Under the pieces are notes generated by a model that worked only from the letters and a program-made list of their open reading frames with translations, did no database searches and was not told the DNA's origin. A stretch of DNA of 64,000 nt from NCBI GenBank assembly GCA_963814915.1, contig CAWFEI010000007.1, positions 62,001 through 126,000 on the forward strand. The letters run 5' to 3'. This DNA comes from VRUE01 sp963814915 (GTDB lineage: Bacteria > Actinomycetota > Thermoleophilia > Solirubrobacterales > 70-9). Below are positions 32,751-42,349 of the stretch, one piece after another. Both the position numbers and the translations under genes were made by a program. The first letter of the stretch is position 1, and every line of letters begins with the position of its first letter.

Positions 32751-35700
32751 TCATCGCTTCGCCCTCCGGTTGGCGCGCCTACAGCGCCTAGCCTGCTTGC
32801 TGAGCCCTCTGGCGCGCTTGGCGAAACGGGCGGAGCGATTGCGCAGCAGCTTCGCCTTGCGCGTGGACTGCAGGTGCCTTGCCCTGCGGCGCAGGTGCTT
32901 CGCGCGGCGGCTCAAACTCGCCGCCCGCTTCCCACGCGCGCCACAGTTGCGGACGCTACGCGGGGTCGGGTTGCCAGCGCCTTTGAAGCTGGCGCTCGCC
33001 GGCTTGGAGGCACTCGGCGCCGCCGGCACGCTTTGGCAAGCGTCGCCGATGCAGGTCGGTGGGCCGGGCGGCGGTGGGGGAAGCCGCCACCTTCGCGTGC
33101 ATCGTAGATATCGATCAGGCCTGGGATCTTTGGGAACCAGGCTGCTTTCGGTGGAGAAGAACACATCTCGTCCGCCCGGAGTCGCGTCGACGAACTCCGA
33201 CTTCTTCCTGCCCTTGCCCGAGGAGATCAGACTGAGGCAGCCTCCGGCGTCGGCGCAGTGGCCCACCCCTTGGGCCTCCCACTCATAGACATCCTGCTGG
33301 CCGTTGGTGTCCTGCGGCACCAAGGCGTCAAAAGCGTTGAAGAACAGGCGTCCGCCGTCGTCGGAGAGATTGCGCGGGGTGTAGGTGATCTGCCTGGCGG
33401 TGGTCAACCAGGCGGCCGTCCAAATCCGCCGCGGACCGTTCGTAACGGGTTCATCTTCTCTTGCACCGAATGCCTGCTGTAGCGGCTGCCCAAGCGGCCG
33501 TGCGCCGCTCGGCTTGCAGGAAACGCACTGCAGCTCGTCGGAGTTTGCGTCGTAGACGTAAACCTCGACGACCGCTTCGCCGTTGGCCGCATCGTGATTG
33601 TCGTATCCGGTCAGGCTGGCCACCGACTGGAACGCCGCGACACTGCCGTCGGGCGATACGCGGGACGCACGGAGGAGGGGAGAGGTAGCAGCAGCGCTGG
33701 GGCCAGCAAACCCTTCGCCTCCCATATCCAGAGGCGCGAGAGACGCGATCATCTTGGTCGAGCCTTCGTCATAGAGAAAGAGTTTCGATCCGGTGGCCGC
33801 GCCGAGGCCGACGACGAAGTAGATCTTGCTCAGGTCGTCGCTCGCTCCCATCACCCCTTCAACGCTGCTAGCGATCAGGCTCGCGCTTTCACTCGCCAAG
33901 TCGAACAGGTAGAGACTTCCGTTGATCGTGAACAGCGCTTTGGAGCCATCGGTTGCGGCCGTCCAATATTCGGCTTCCGCGGTGGACACGGTTTCCGACA
34001 CCGGGACGGTGGTTGTACCGTTCACCCGGACATATATCTTGCCTGCGCCGGTCCAGACTGCCTTGGGCCTCGGTCCAATAGATCCGTTTACCGTCAGCTG
34101 AAATTGCATTGGATAGATTGTCGTGTTCGTTGACGAGCTGGTTAGCGAGCCCGCTGCCCGAGCCAGACCAGGCGGTGCTGGCAGTTCCGTTGGGCAAGAC
34201 ACTCACCAGGTGCAGTTCTCCGCCTGAGTAATCATAAAGCTGTCGCTTGTTGCCCGCGGCCGCATTCGGGGTATAGGCTCCCCGGATGCTGAAGAGGGAG
34301 TGGCCCCCGGTCACGGAATGTCCCTCGACCAGCATTTCGTGGCCCAATTCGTTACTGCTCGAGGTCGGTGCTTCGGTCCACAGCGGCCGATAGTCGTCCG
34401 TCTGGTTCTCGCGCTTGTAGAGGTTTACTTCGCCTTTCACCGCATCGGTGGTGAGGGGTGGGCTGGCGTCGTCGGTGATCCAGGCTGTACCCAGGTCTTC
34501 GGTGAATGCTCTGAACTGGACATTGAGGTCCCATTCGACCTTGAATGGGAAGGTCAAGACCCCGGCGTGGTACGGGTTCAGGCCGTGCGTGGACCAGCCC
34601 GTGGGACCGCGGGTCGCCAGGTATTGGTTGGAATAGGCGTTCCCCACAGCGTCGCCAAATGCTTTGTACGACGAGTAGGTGAATTTTTCGCCGTTCGGCG
34701 ACGCTGCCTGGAACTCCGTGCGCAGACAGAAACTGCTACAGAGGGTAGTTATGTCACCCCCACCTTTGTCGACCGGCGAGACCATCTCGTAGGCGCGGCA
34801 GTCCGGCAGGTTGGCGCTTGCGCCGACTCGGTTGGACTGGTTGGCGCAATCGGTGTCCTGCGGTTCGCGTGTATAGGTCGTGAAGATATGGTCGGCGCCT
34901 TCGGTCGTCCCGTTGGCGTTGGTGGCTATGACGCGGTAGTGGTAGGTGGCCCCTTCGGCCAAGCCTTCGAGGAAGTGGCTGAGCTCATGCACGGAGCTGT
35001 CGGAGCCGACTGCTCCTTCGGTGCTGTTGCCGTAGGCGGCCGTTGCGCCCCACTGGATGCGATAATCGGTGGCAGCGCCTTCAGGGTTTATCTGGGCCTT
35101 CAAGGTCGCTTCGGTGCGGTCCACATCCTGAGACCAACTGGCGAGGAGGACGGGGCCGGCGGTCTGCGCGGTGAGCGGATCGCCGCTGACGTCTCCAGTC
35201 GGATACGTCGCCGTGACGCGATAGGCGTAGGTTGAGCCCGCGTGCAGTTCCGAGAGGTCGGCTTCAACCGCGACCGGACTGGTGCCGGTGATCCCCCCTG
35301 GACCCGGTACACAGGGCGCGCTGTTGGGATACTGCTGGACTTGTTCGTCGGGGCTTTTTTGCGGTCCCCATTCGAAGACGCATTCGGCGAGCGTTGCGCC
35401 GTCGGGATTGACTGTCCCGTGCAGGGTCGCCTCGGTGTCGGTCAGGCCGGTAGCGGCTTCGGTGGTGACCGTGTCGGGCGTGGTGAAGTTCTGGTTGGAG
35501 CCTTCGACCGTCGCGTTGGGGTTGGCGGCGAAGAGGCGGTAGTGGTACTGGGTGCCCTGCGGGATCAGCCCACTGATGTCGGCATGCACGGCGACGGGGG
35601 TCGTGCCGGCGCCGATTTCGGCCGGGGTCTCGGCGCAGGGGGTCGTGTCGGTGTAGGGGGTCGAGCCCGCGGGGTGGCCCCATTCGAAGAAGCATTCGTC

Positions 35701-36894
35701 CAGTTCGACCCCGTCGGGGTTGACCGTGCCGGCGAGGGTGGCCCGCACACCGGTGTTGGAGGAGGGCGGTTCGGTGACGACGTCGGGGATCACCTTGGCC
35801 GCGCCGTAGACCTCGACGTTTTCGGTCGATGAGCGCGAGACGTAGACCTCTTCGGAGGCGCCGTTGGCGGCGACGCCTTCGGCGGTGGAGCCGGGCTTGA
35901 AGGAGGAGACGAGCGTCGCTTCGGTCGCGCCGGAGGCGTCGTACTCGTCGATCGCGGAAGAGCCGCCGGTGTTGCGGGCCGAGAAGACATGGCCGTTGCT
36001 CGGGTCCACGGAGACGGTCGAGGCGCCGCTGGCGATCGTGTACTTGACTTCGCCGGTGGCGGCGTCGAGTTTCAGCAGTTCGCCGTTGTAGCGGTCGACG
36101 AAGAGGAAGCCTGCGGTGGCGCCCGTGCCGGCGGCCATGGTGCAGGGGTTGGCGGCGGTCGTGTAGGTGGCGCTGTTGTCGCCGTTGACCGGCGGGTTGG
36201 CGGCCGGTTCGTAGACATGGACGCCGTGGCTGTAGTCGCCGACGTAGACGTTGCCCGAGCCGTCGACGGCGACGCCGCAGGTTTCGCCCAGCGCCCCGCC
36301 GGAGTATTCGGTCAGCTGGCCTTTGTATTCGCCTTCGGAGCTGAAGATGTCGACGCGGTGCGCGGAGCCGCCGGCGACGTAGATGTCGCCGTCGGTGGCT
36401 GTGCCCGATTCGTCGATCGCGATCTGGGATTCCTTGCGGTTGGAGGGGATCGAGAGGCCGACCTGGGGGGTTTCATCGCCCGAGCCTTCGCCGTCGATCG
36501 CGTTTGAGCCCAGGGCGGAGAAGTTCGAGGCGCTGCCGTCGGCGTTGTAGCGATAGAGCGTGTCTTCGGTCGCGTCGAGGACGTAGACCTCGTTCGTCGA
36601 CTGATCGACGGCGATGCCGCGGTCGGCGGGGAAGCTCGGCTGCGCGGAGGAGCCGAAGGTTTCCTGCAGGAAGCGGGTCGTGGAACCCGAGGCGGGAATC
36701 GCGGCGAGGACCAGGGCGAGAGCGCCCGCGATGGCGCAGAGCGGCAGGGCCACGCGCCTGGCTGAGGACGTACGTGTCCCTGTGGCGTCGGGCGAGGAAC
36801 CACGGGTGGCGTTCGCTCCACGGAAGAAGCGGCCGAGGCCGGTGGCCTGGCGCTGGTTCGATCCCGCAGACGATGCCTTCGCGTGGCGTCTCAC
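32751..36894 (-). CDS. Very large secreted propeller/repeat protein with Arg-rich tail (several frameshifts)
   Basis: About 1,380 aa if indels near 34060, 33130 and 33070 are bridged. Signal peptide ~48-75 (VALPLCAIAGALALVLAAIP). Residues ~80-370 form NHL/beta-propeller strands (DRGIAVDQSTNEVYVLDATE, CGVAVDGSGNVYVGDYSHG). Three Fn3-like repeats of ~100 aa follow, each with a TVNPDG or INPEG motif and an FEWG or IQWG strand. Next is a TolB-like region from DCRAYEMVSPVDKGG. The last ~100 residues are Arg/Lys/Ala-rich (RRRARHLQSTRKAKLLRNR). A good promoter lies at 37018-37046. Likely a cell-surface adhesin or matrix protein. Confidence 0.75.
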
Positions 36895-37217
36895 GTAGTT
36901 CTCTCCTTGTCCCTGGAGCCGTTCCCTCGGCTCCGTTTCCCTGTTGCGTTCCCTGCGGTGCTGCCCTGCCCGTCCCTGGGATCGCAGATGGCGACCTTTG
37001 GGTACCGGCGTGTCAGCAGAATAGGGAACAGCAGTGTGTACGTCAAGTACTAGATTGGTATGCAGCCCGCAAAGGGCTTAGCAGAGGCGTTTACGGCGGG
37101 TAAGAATTTGGGCGGCGCGGCGATTTGGGACACGGTGGCTACGTGATCGGGAGGCGTAAACCCAACGCGGGTGGCACCGTGGACACCCGGCTGGTGCGAC
37201 TCCGCGACTCGCCAGGC
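36895..37217. other. Intergenic region: leader and promoter of the secreted-protein operon
   Basis: 323 bp without a gene. It holds the SD (AAGGAGAGAACTAC before GTG 36894), a GGAGCC/GGCTCC hairpin in a ~115-nt leader rich in AGGGA, and the promoter at 37018-37046. From 37080 to 37217 I see no convincing feature. Confidence 0.6.
37018..37046 (-). promoter_or_regulatory. Consensus-like promoter for the surface-protein genes
   Basis: TTGACG (37046-37041) and TATTCT (37023-37018) on the minus strand with 17-nt spacing. It stands about 120 bp ahead of the GTG at 36894. This is one of the closest matches to the housekeeping consensus in the window. Confidence 0.7.
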
Positions 37218-37628
37218 TCAATCGCGCAGCGAGGCGGCTGCCTCCTGCAGCGCTCGGCCCGCGGCGGGGGCCAGCGCGCCGAGCTCCTCGCTGGCCAGGG
37301 CGACCTCGTTCGCGATTTCTAGATCGCGAACGAGGCGCTCGATCGGGAACCCGCGGCTGCCGAGAATCTCGGCCAGCCATGCCACCTGCTCGATCAGCTT
37401 CACGGTTTCATCCCTGGCGTCCTGGATCGCCCAGGCGAGGATGTACTGGTTGTCGTGCAGGCACCACTCGATTCCCGCTTGCCCGTAGCGCTCGCCCTCA
37501 TCCGGGAACTCGGCGCGGTAGCGGACGCAGACCTCCCGCGCCAGTGGGCGCAGGCCGATCGGGGTGCCGTCGGAGTGGTGGGCCTCGGCCGGTGGAGTCG
37601 CGCCGCTGGGGGGCTCGGGACGGCTCAT
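37218..37628 (-). CDS. Conserved unknown protein in a B12/GGDEF operon
   Basis: A 136-aa soluble, helix-rich protein. The first ~25 residues are Pro/Ser-rich, then a helical core includes LAREVCVRYRAEFPDEGERYG, GIEWCLHDNQYILAWAIQDA and FPIERLVRDLEIANEVAL. It is the last gene of a tight three-gene run, overlapping the monooxygenase-like gene by 4 nt. I do not recognise a family. The Trp/Cys/His-containing helices could bind a cofactor, but that is speculation. Confidence 0.7.
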   Translation of the reverse strand: MSRPEPPSGATPPAEAHHSDGTPIGLRPLAREVCVRYRAEFPDEGERYGQAGIEWCLHDNQYILAWAIQDARDETVKLIEQVAWLAEILGSRGFPIERLVRDLEIANEVALASEELGALAPAAGRALQEAAASLRD

Positions 37629-37933
37629 TCGGCGACCACCTCGTAGGTGTGCAGGTGTTCGAGCTGCTCGAGCTTGATCGCCTGGCTGAGCGAGTCCGGG
37701 ATCCGCTCATGTGACTCGCGGTGATCGTCGCTCTTCATATAGGCCTTGAAGCAATCGCGGTCCCGCCAGCGGCTGATCATCATGATCTCGCCCGCGTCAT
37801 GGTCCGATTGCCAGACCTCGATGCCGCGAAAGCCCTCGTGGCTTTCGACCCTGCCGAGTCGTGAGCGGAAGGCCGCGACGAGCTCGGCCGCCCGGGCGGG
37901 CGCCACGCGCAAACGGGAGACCGAGACGTACAT
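37625..37933 (-). CDS. Antibiotic biosynthesis monooxygenase (ABM)-domain protein
   Basis: A 102-aa dimeric alpha/beta-barrel (ferredoxin-like) protein. MYVSVSRLRVAPARAAELVAAFRSR, FRGIEVWQSDHDAGEIMMISRW and CFKAYMKSDDHRESHERIP follow the ABM/HmoA pattern. The His in SDDHRESH and the Trp in ISRWRD are at positions used by haem-degrading relatives, so a haem or quinone ligand is possible. It starts 4 bp after the stop of the B12-GGDEF gene and overlaps the next gene. Confidence 0.82.
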   Translation of the reverse strand: MYVSVSRLRVAPARAAELVAAFRSRLGRVESHEGFRGIEVWQSDHDAGEIMMISRWRDRDCFKAYMKSDDHRESHERIPDSLSQAIKLEQLEHLHTYEVVAE

Positions 37934-37937
37934 CGCA

Positions 37938-39296
37938 TCAGCCCCCGGCGGTGGCTACCTGGTTGCGGCCGTCACGCTTTGCCTGGTAGAGGGCCTGATC
38001 GATCGAGAGGCTCGTCCGGCGGGGGTCCGCGGCGAGGTCGGCGACGCCGATGCTCACGGTCACGGCGGGGTCGGCCAGATCGGCTTCGACCTCGGCCCTG
38101 ATCCGCTCGGCGACGGTGGTCGCATCGCCGGTGCCCATGCCGGGCAGCAGGACGACGAACTCGTCACCGCCGAAGCGGGCGCCGAAGTCAGAGGGGCGGA
38201 TGCATTTGAGGATCGCCCGTCCGACGGCGACGAGGGCCTCGTCGCCGACCTCGTGACCGTAGGTGTCGTTGATCGCCTTGAACTCGTCGACATCCAGCAT
38301 CAGCGCCGAACCGCCTTGCGCCTCGCCCTCGAACACCTCGATCATCCGGTCGTCGTAGGCGCGGCGGTTCCACAGCCCGGTCAGCCCGTCGCGGAAGGCC
38401 AGCGCCTCCAGCTCGAAGGCCCGGCGGGACGCTTCGCGGGCGGTATCGGCGGCCGCGAGAGCCGTGACCGCGAAGGAGCCGGCGACCGAATCGGCGTCGT
38501 CGCCGGCTCGCCTCGAGCGGGCGTGGTACGGCGGTATGCGGGCGGCAAGGGCGGCGTCGACACTGGGGCCCTGACGCGGTCGGTCGATCATCGACGTGAC
38601 GACCTCGACGACCTCCTCGCAGCCCGCGACGACCGGCACGTCGAGCCCGACCTGGGCCGCCCTGCCGACCGCTCTTCCGCCGACGAACACGGCGGGCGGC
38701 TGCTCCAGCTTCACCACCTCCTCGATCTCCGAGACAAGCGTCGGCACGTTCAGCCACATGCTCACGGTCATCCCCAGCAGTGCCGGGCGATGGACCTCGC
38801 ACGCCTCCAGGAGAGACGCCAGCGGGACATCGGGCCCGAGGTAGCGGACGTCGAAACCGGCGCCCTCGAGTGTGTCGGCAATCATCCGCAGGCCGAGGAC
38901 GTGTTGCTCCCCCTGGACGGCGGCGAGCATCACGCGCTGGCGCGAGCGCAGTTCGCCATGCAGGAGGGTGGGGAAGAGCCGCGCCATCACGCCCTGGCTG
39001 ATCGCCGTGGCCAGGTGCTCGCCGGCGATCGAGACTTCTCCCGACTGCCAGCGATCGCCGATCCGGACCATCGCGGGGGCGATCACCCCCGAGTAGACCT
39101 CTTCCACGCTCAGCCCGTTGTCGAGAGCGCCCCTGACGACCGTCTCCGCGCGCGCCGCGATGCCTTCCGCGAGGGCCCCCTCGAACTCCTCCACGTACTG
39201 GAGGCCGGCCCCGCCCTCCAGACCCGCCGAAAAATTGTGGGAATCGTCACTACCGATAGATTTCCAGAGTACCGCTGTGTGTGGCGCCTGTGTCAT
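37938..39296 (-). CDS. B12-binding domain / GGDEF diguanylate cyclase
   Basis: A 452-aa fusion. Residues ~30-115 form the helical cap seen in MerR-type cobalamin sensors (GLSVEEVYSGVIAPAMVRIG, GEVSIAGEHLATAISQGV). Residues ~118-235 are a cobalamin-binding Rossmann domain with the lower-axial His in EQHVLG. Residues ~300-452 are a GGDEF domain (LMLDVDEFKAINDTYGHEVG, ARFGGDEFVVLLPG) with an intact active site. This layout resembles CarH-like photosensors whose output is replaced by c-di-GMP synthesis. A light- or cobalamin-tuned signal is inferred. It heads a three-gene operon. ATG 39296 chosen. Confidence 0.88.
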   Translation of the reverse strand: MTQAPHTAVLWKSIGSDDSHNFSAGLEGGAGLQYVEEFEGALAEGIAARAETVVRGALDNGLSVEEVYSGVIAPAMVRIGDRWQSGEVSIAGEHLATAISQGVMARLFPTLLHGELRSRQRVMLAAVQGEQHVLGLRMIADTLEGAGFDVRYLGPDVPLASLLEACEVHRPALLGMTVSMWLNVPTLVSEIEEVVKLEQPPAVFVGGRAVGRAAQVGLDVPVVAGCEEVVEVVTSMIDRPRQGPSVDAALAARIPPYHARSRRAGDDADSVAGSFAVTALAAADTAREASRRAFELEALAFRDGLTGLWNRRAYDDRMIEVFEGEAQGGSALMLDVDEFKAINDTYGHEVGDEALVAVGRAILKCIRPSDFGARFGGDEFVVLLPGMGTGDATTVAERIRAEVEADLADPAVTVSIGVADLAADPRRTSLSIDQALYQAKRDGRNQVATAGG

Positions 39297-39446
39297 GGCG
39301 GCTTTTCGCAGCCCGCGGCGCGAGGCGAGCCCAGAGGCCCAGCCCAAGTCTCTTCCAAGCTTTCGGCTCACAGACAAGCCAGTTCTCCACGCGCAGGCCA
39401 CGGACGCAGGCGAAGTGCCGTGCGTTGGCGACTAAGCTGCCGTTGC

Positions 39447-40733
39447 ATGACGGCGCGGGCGGCAGGGTGCGGGAAACGCCAATCGTGGGTTCACCGGCCC
39501 GCCCACGTCTGTGCGGTCAGTGCCCTGGCGTTCGCTGTGGGCTTCGGCGCCTTCGGCCTGACAACCCCCAGCCAGGCCCGAGCCCCGAAGCGCGCCGCGG
39601 CATCTGCACACGCTGCTCTCGCCCCGGCCACCGCAGCTGCACTGCCGGTCGCGTCGACGGTGCGCACCGCAGCGCCAAACGACCGCAGCGCCTCCGCCTC
39701 GATCGTCAAGAGCGGGAACCTGGCCCGCGACTGTGTCGGCCAGGCGGAACTGACCGGTTCGCGGGCGATCCGTTTTGTCGTCTGGTGCTCTGTCCAGAGC
39801 GGCAGGTTCAGCTTCGACATACAGCGCGGCAAGGGAGGCCGTCAGAATCCCATTGCCCCGATCCTCGCCTTCACGCCCCGCCCCAAGGTGACCGGGGTCG
39901 GAGCGCAAGGCGCCGCCAGCTGCCACCTGGGACCCCGGAAGCTGCGCTGTCGCGGCCACAAGACCGCCCAGGTAACCGTGCGCGGCCGTCTTGTCGTGCC
40001 GGCAGGGACCAGATGCGCGGTGCCAGTGAGAATCGAGAGCGCGGACGTCACCTCAGGCGGGCAGCCGATCGGCTGCCCGGGCAGAGGAGCGGGAAGAGCC
40101 GACTTCGAGCACTCCTATATGCGCAGCTTTCGTGCCCAGTTTGGGTTGCTCGCAAATCTGCATGGCGATCGTGCCGCGATCAGGCGACGCATCGACCGAG
40201 CGGTGCGCAGCTGGCGACGGGGCGAGCCGGTGGCGAGGGTGACCGCCTCGGAAATCGGTATGCCGCTGCTCCCCTTCGAGCAGCGCAAGCTCGAATTCAG
40301 GGGCAGGTTCCTGGAAAGGAACGTCGATGCACTCGAACGCTGGCTCGCGCACCGATCCACCGACACCTTCGCGGGCTATGAACTCGTCGACCGCTGGCAG
40401 CCGATCCTCTACGTCGGGTTCACCGGCGACCAGGAGGCGCAGCTGGCTGCTTTCAAAACGGCGGAGAAGCTCGTTGCCCCCGGCCGGGTGAGGCCATTCC
40501 CGCGCCAACCTCTCTACGCCGAAAGGCAGCTGTGGGACCTGGGTGAAGAGATCATCGAATCGGGCGACTCCGAGTTGAGCACGCTCGTCAATTCGGTCGG
40601 AGTCGCGACCCTTGCGAACAAGGTCGAAGTCGGAACCAAGCACGTCGACGAGCTCAAGCGGCTGCTGGCGGAACGCTTCGGCTCCGACGCCCCCTTCCTC
40701 GTCGTTTTCGAACGGCCGGGGATGCTCCTATAG
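39447..40733 (+). CDS. Secreted protein of unknown function
   Basis: A 428-aa protein with a signal-like segment (AHVCAVSALAFAVGFGAFGL, ~20-40) and an Ala/Arg-rich linker. A first domain has Cys pairs (DCVGQAEL, VVWCSVQS, ASCHLGPRKLRCRG, RCAVPVRI), suggesting disulphides. The second, charged domain (~250-428) contains RWLAHRSTDTFAGYELVDRWQ and FGSDAPFLVVFERPGML. I do not recognise either domain. The ATG at 39447 is the first that leaves a signal peptide. Codon use is ordinary for the window. It is followed by a degenerate region. Confidence 0.6.
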   Translation: MTARAAGCGKRQSWVHRPAHVCAVSALAFAVGFGAFGLTTPSQARAPKRAAASAHAALAPATAAALPVASTVRTAAPNDRSASASIVKSGNLARDCVGQAELTGSRAIRFVVWCSVQSGRFSFDIQRGKGGRQNPIAPILAFTPRPKVTGVGAQGAASCHLGPRKLRCRGHKTAQVTVRGRLVVPAGTRCAVPVRIESADVTSGGQPIGCPGRGAGRADFEHSYMRSFRAQFGLLANLHGDRAAIRRRIDRAVRSWRRGEPVARVTASEIGMPLLPFEQRKLEFRGRFLERNVDALERWLAHRSTDTFAGYELVDRWQPILYVGFTGDQEAQLAAFKTAEKLVAPGRVRPFPRQPLYAERQLWDLGEEIIESGDSELSTLVNSVGVATLANKVEVGTKHVDELKRLLAERFGSDAPFLVVFERPGMLL

Positions 40734-40869
40734 CGCGATGAACCCGGACGCCCTCCGGCGTCGCTTCGGTTGGGTACGTGCCGTCACGCGACAAGAACCT
40801 CCGGGCCGTGCCTGGCGCCGAGTTGCCGCGCAACCTCGGCGATCACCATGGTGACGGTTCGCAAGCGGG

Positions 40870-41102
40870 TCAGGCCGTGGGCGCTGCGGGCGGGGCGCCT
40901 TCGCAGAGCTTGTAGCCGACGCCCCGGCAGTTGACGACTAAACCCGCGGCGCCGGCGTGGCGGAGCTTGCAGCGCAGTCTGCTTATGTGGCTGTCGATCG
41001 TGCGGTTGCAGATCTGGGGCTCGGAGCCCCGCACCTCACGGGCCAGCTCCTGCTTGGCGACGACCCGCTGGGGTCGCGGGCGAGAAGAGCCAGGACGTCG
41101 TA
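40870..41102 (-). pseudogene. OmpR/PhoB-type response regulator, C-terminal DNA-binding fragment
   Basis: The minus strand encodes YDVLALLARDP, then after a one-base shift VVAKQELAREVRGSEP, NRTIDSHISRLRCKLRHAG and LVVNCRGVGYKLCEG, ending at TGA 40870. This is the winged-helix domain of a two-component regulator. The receiver domain is absent, replaced by the truncated integrase gene immediately upstream. It is clearly a fragment created by recombination at this site. Confidence 0.72.
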
Positions 41103-41860
41103 CTGGTGCCGAACTGCTGGCGGGTGTAATTGCGACGCACCCTGATGCGACCTGCCTGCCAGTCGACGTCCTGCCAGCGCAAGGCGATCAGCTCACCCTG
41201 GCGCAAACCGGTCATCGTCGCGACGAGATAGAGCACGTGCTCGGTCGGGCCGAGGTAGTCGTCGATGACCGCCCGCAACAAGGCCTCCACCTCCTCGAGC
41301 TCCAGGTAGCGGATGTCGGCGTCGACCTCCGGCGCCCGCGGCCGGTCGACGGCCGCGACCGGGTTCGACTGAAGCCATCCCCGCTTGACCGCGAAGGCAA
41401 ACAGCCCGTGCATGAAGATCAGCTGGTTGGTGACGGTCTTCGTTGCGAGGCCGTCGCGTTTTTTCGCGCCGATGTAGCGGCGCAGCTGGTCGGCGTCGAT
41501 CCGCTCGAGCGGCCGCTCGCCGAAGAACGGCACCGCGTGGGCGCGCAGGATCGAGCGGTAGTCGCCGAGCGTGGACGGCTTGTGTTCCAGCACGTGCTCC
41601 AGCTGCTCTACATATATGTCGCCGGCCGTCTCGATCGTCAGCCCGGTGCGGACGATCGTGCGCTCGGACTCCACGCGTCGCTGCAACTCGCGCTCGGCCT
41701 GTGTCCTCGTCAGCCCTTCGCGGCTGCCGCGCTGGCGCTTCGGGCCGATCTTGCGCTTCACCCGGCGCCCGCCCGAGTACCACTTGCCGTACCAGTTCTC
41801 CTCACCGGTGGCGTCGCGGCGCACGAAAAGGGAGCCGCTGCCGTAGGAGCGGCGACTCAC
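41103..41860 (-). pseudogene. int: Tyrosine-recombinase integrase, C-terminally truncated
   Basis: Starts at GTG 41860 (SRRSYGSGSLFVRRDATGEE), overlapping the Xis-like stop. It has an AP2-like arm-binding N-terminus, a SAM-like core-binding domain (~90-170) and the beginning of the catalytic domain with TGLRQGELIALRWQDVD, holding the first catalytic Arg. Homology ends at RVRRNYTRQQFGT. The HxxR box and the nucleophile Tyr are missing, replaced by response-regulator sequence. It cannot be an active recombinase. It lies ~360 bp from an initiator tRNA gene, a plausible integration target. Confidence 0.82.
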
Positions 41861-42069
41861 GGGTAGCCTCCCCTCGCCCCCACGCTGCGGCCGTCCTGCG
41901 TCGACTCCAGGGTCTCCACCCACTCCGCGATCGACTCGGCTCGGTAGCGGCGGTAGCGGCCGAGCGTCACCGTCGGTATCCGCCCGTTGCGCGACTGTTC
42001 GTAGACCCATGTCTTGGGCACGCCGAGAATCCGAGCCACCTGGTCGGCGGTGAGGAGCGATCCCTCCAT
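41857..42069 (-). CDS. xis: Excisionase-like helix-turn-helix protein
   Basis: A 70-aa MerR-like/HTH_17 DNA-binding protein. LLTADQVARILGVPKTWVYE is the helix-turn-helix, and GRIPTVTLGRYRRYRAESIAEWVE the wing. Such proteins are excisionases or regulators encoded next to integrases in actinobacterial integrative elements. Start ATG 42069; a longer frame from 42105 is possible. The stop overlaps the integrase GTG. Intact itself, but its partner is truncated, so it is probably functionless here. Confidence 0.8.
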   Translation of the reverse strand: MEGSLLTADQVARILGVPKTWVYEQSRNGRIPTVTLGRYRRYRAESIAEWVETLESTQDGRSVGARGGYP

Positions 42070-42191
42070 GCCGCCAAGACGGCCGATGGCTCGAATTCGT
42101 CCCACCCTGGCGAGCCGAGCAGGTCGCGGTGCGTGCAGAGAATGGGACCCTATTGGGACCCTGAGTCGCGGCCGGAACGTCTTGAGGGCGC

Positions 42192-42219
42192 AAAAAAGGC
42201 CCCGTTTCCGGGGCCTTTT
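42192..42219. terminator. Bidirectional Rho-independent terminator
   Basis: The stem GGCCCCG/CGGGGCC with a 4-nt loop is flanked by A6 on the left and T4 on the right, so it works on both strands. On the minus strand it directly follows the tRNA and ends in a U-run. Confidence 0.85.
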
Positions 42220-42223
42220 CCTA

Positions 42224-42297
<74 letters not shown>

Positions 42298-42349
42298 GCG
42301 GTCTGGCAATGCTAGCAACGCTGGGCTCTCTCTAAAGTGCCGCAGCCCG

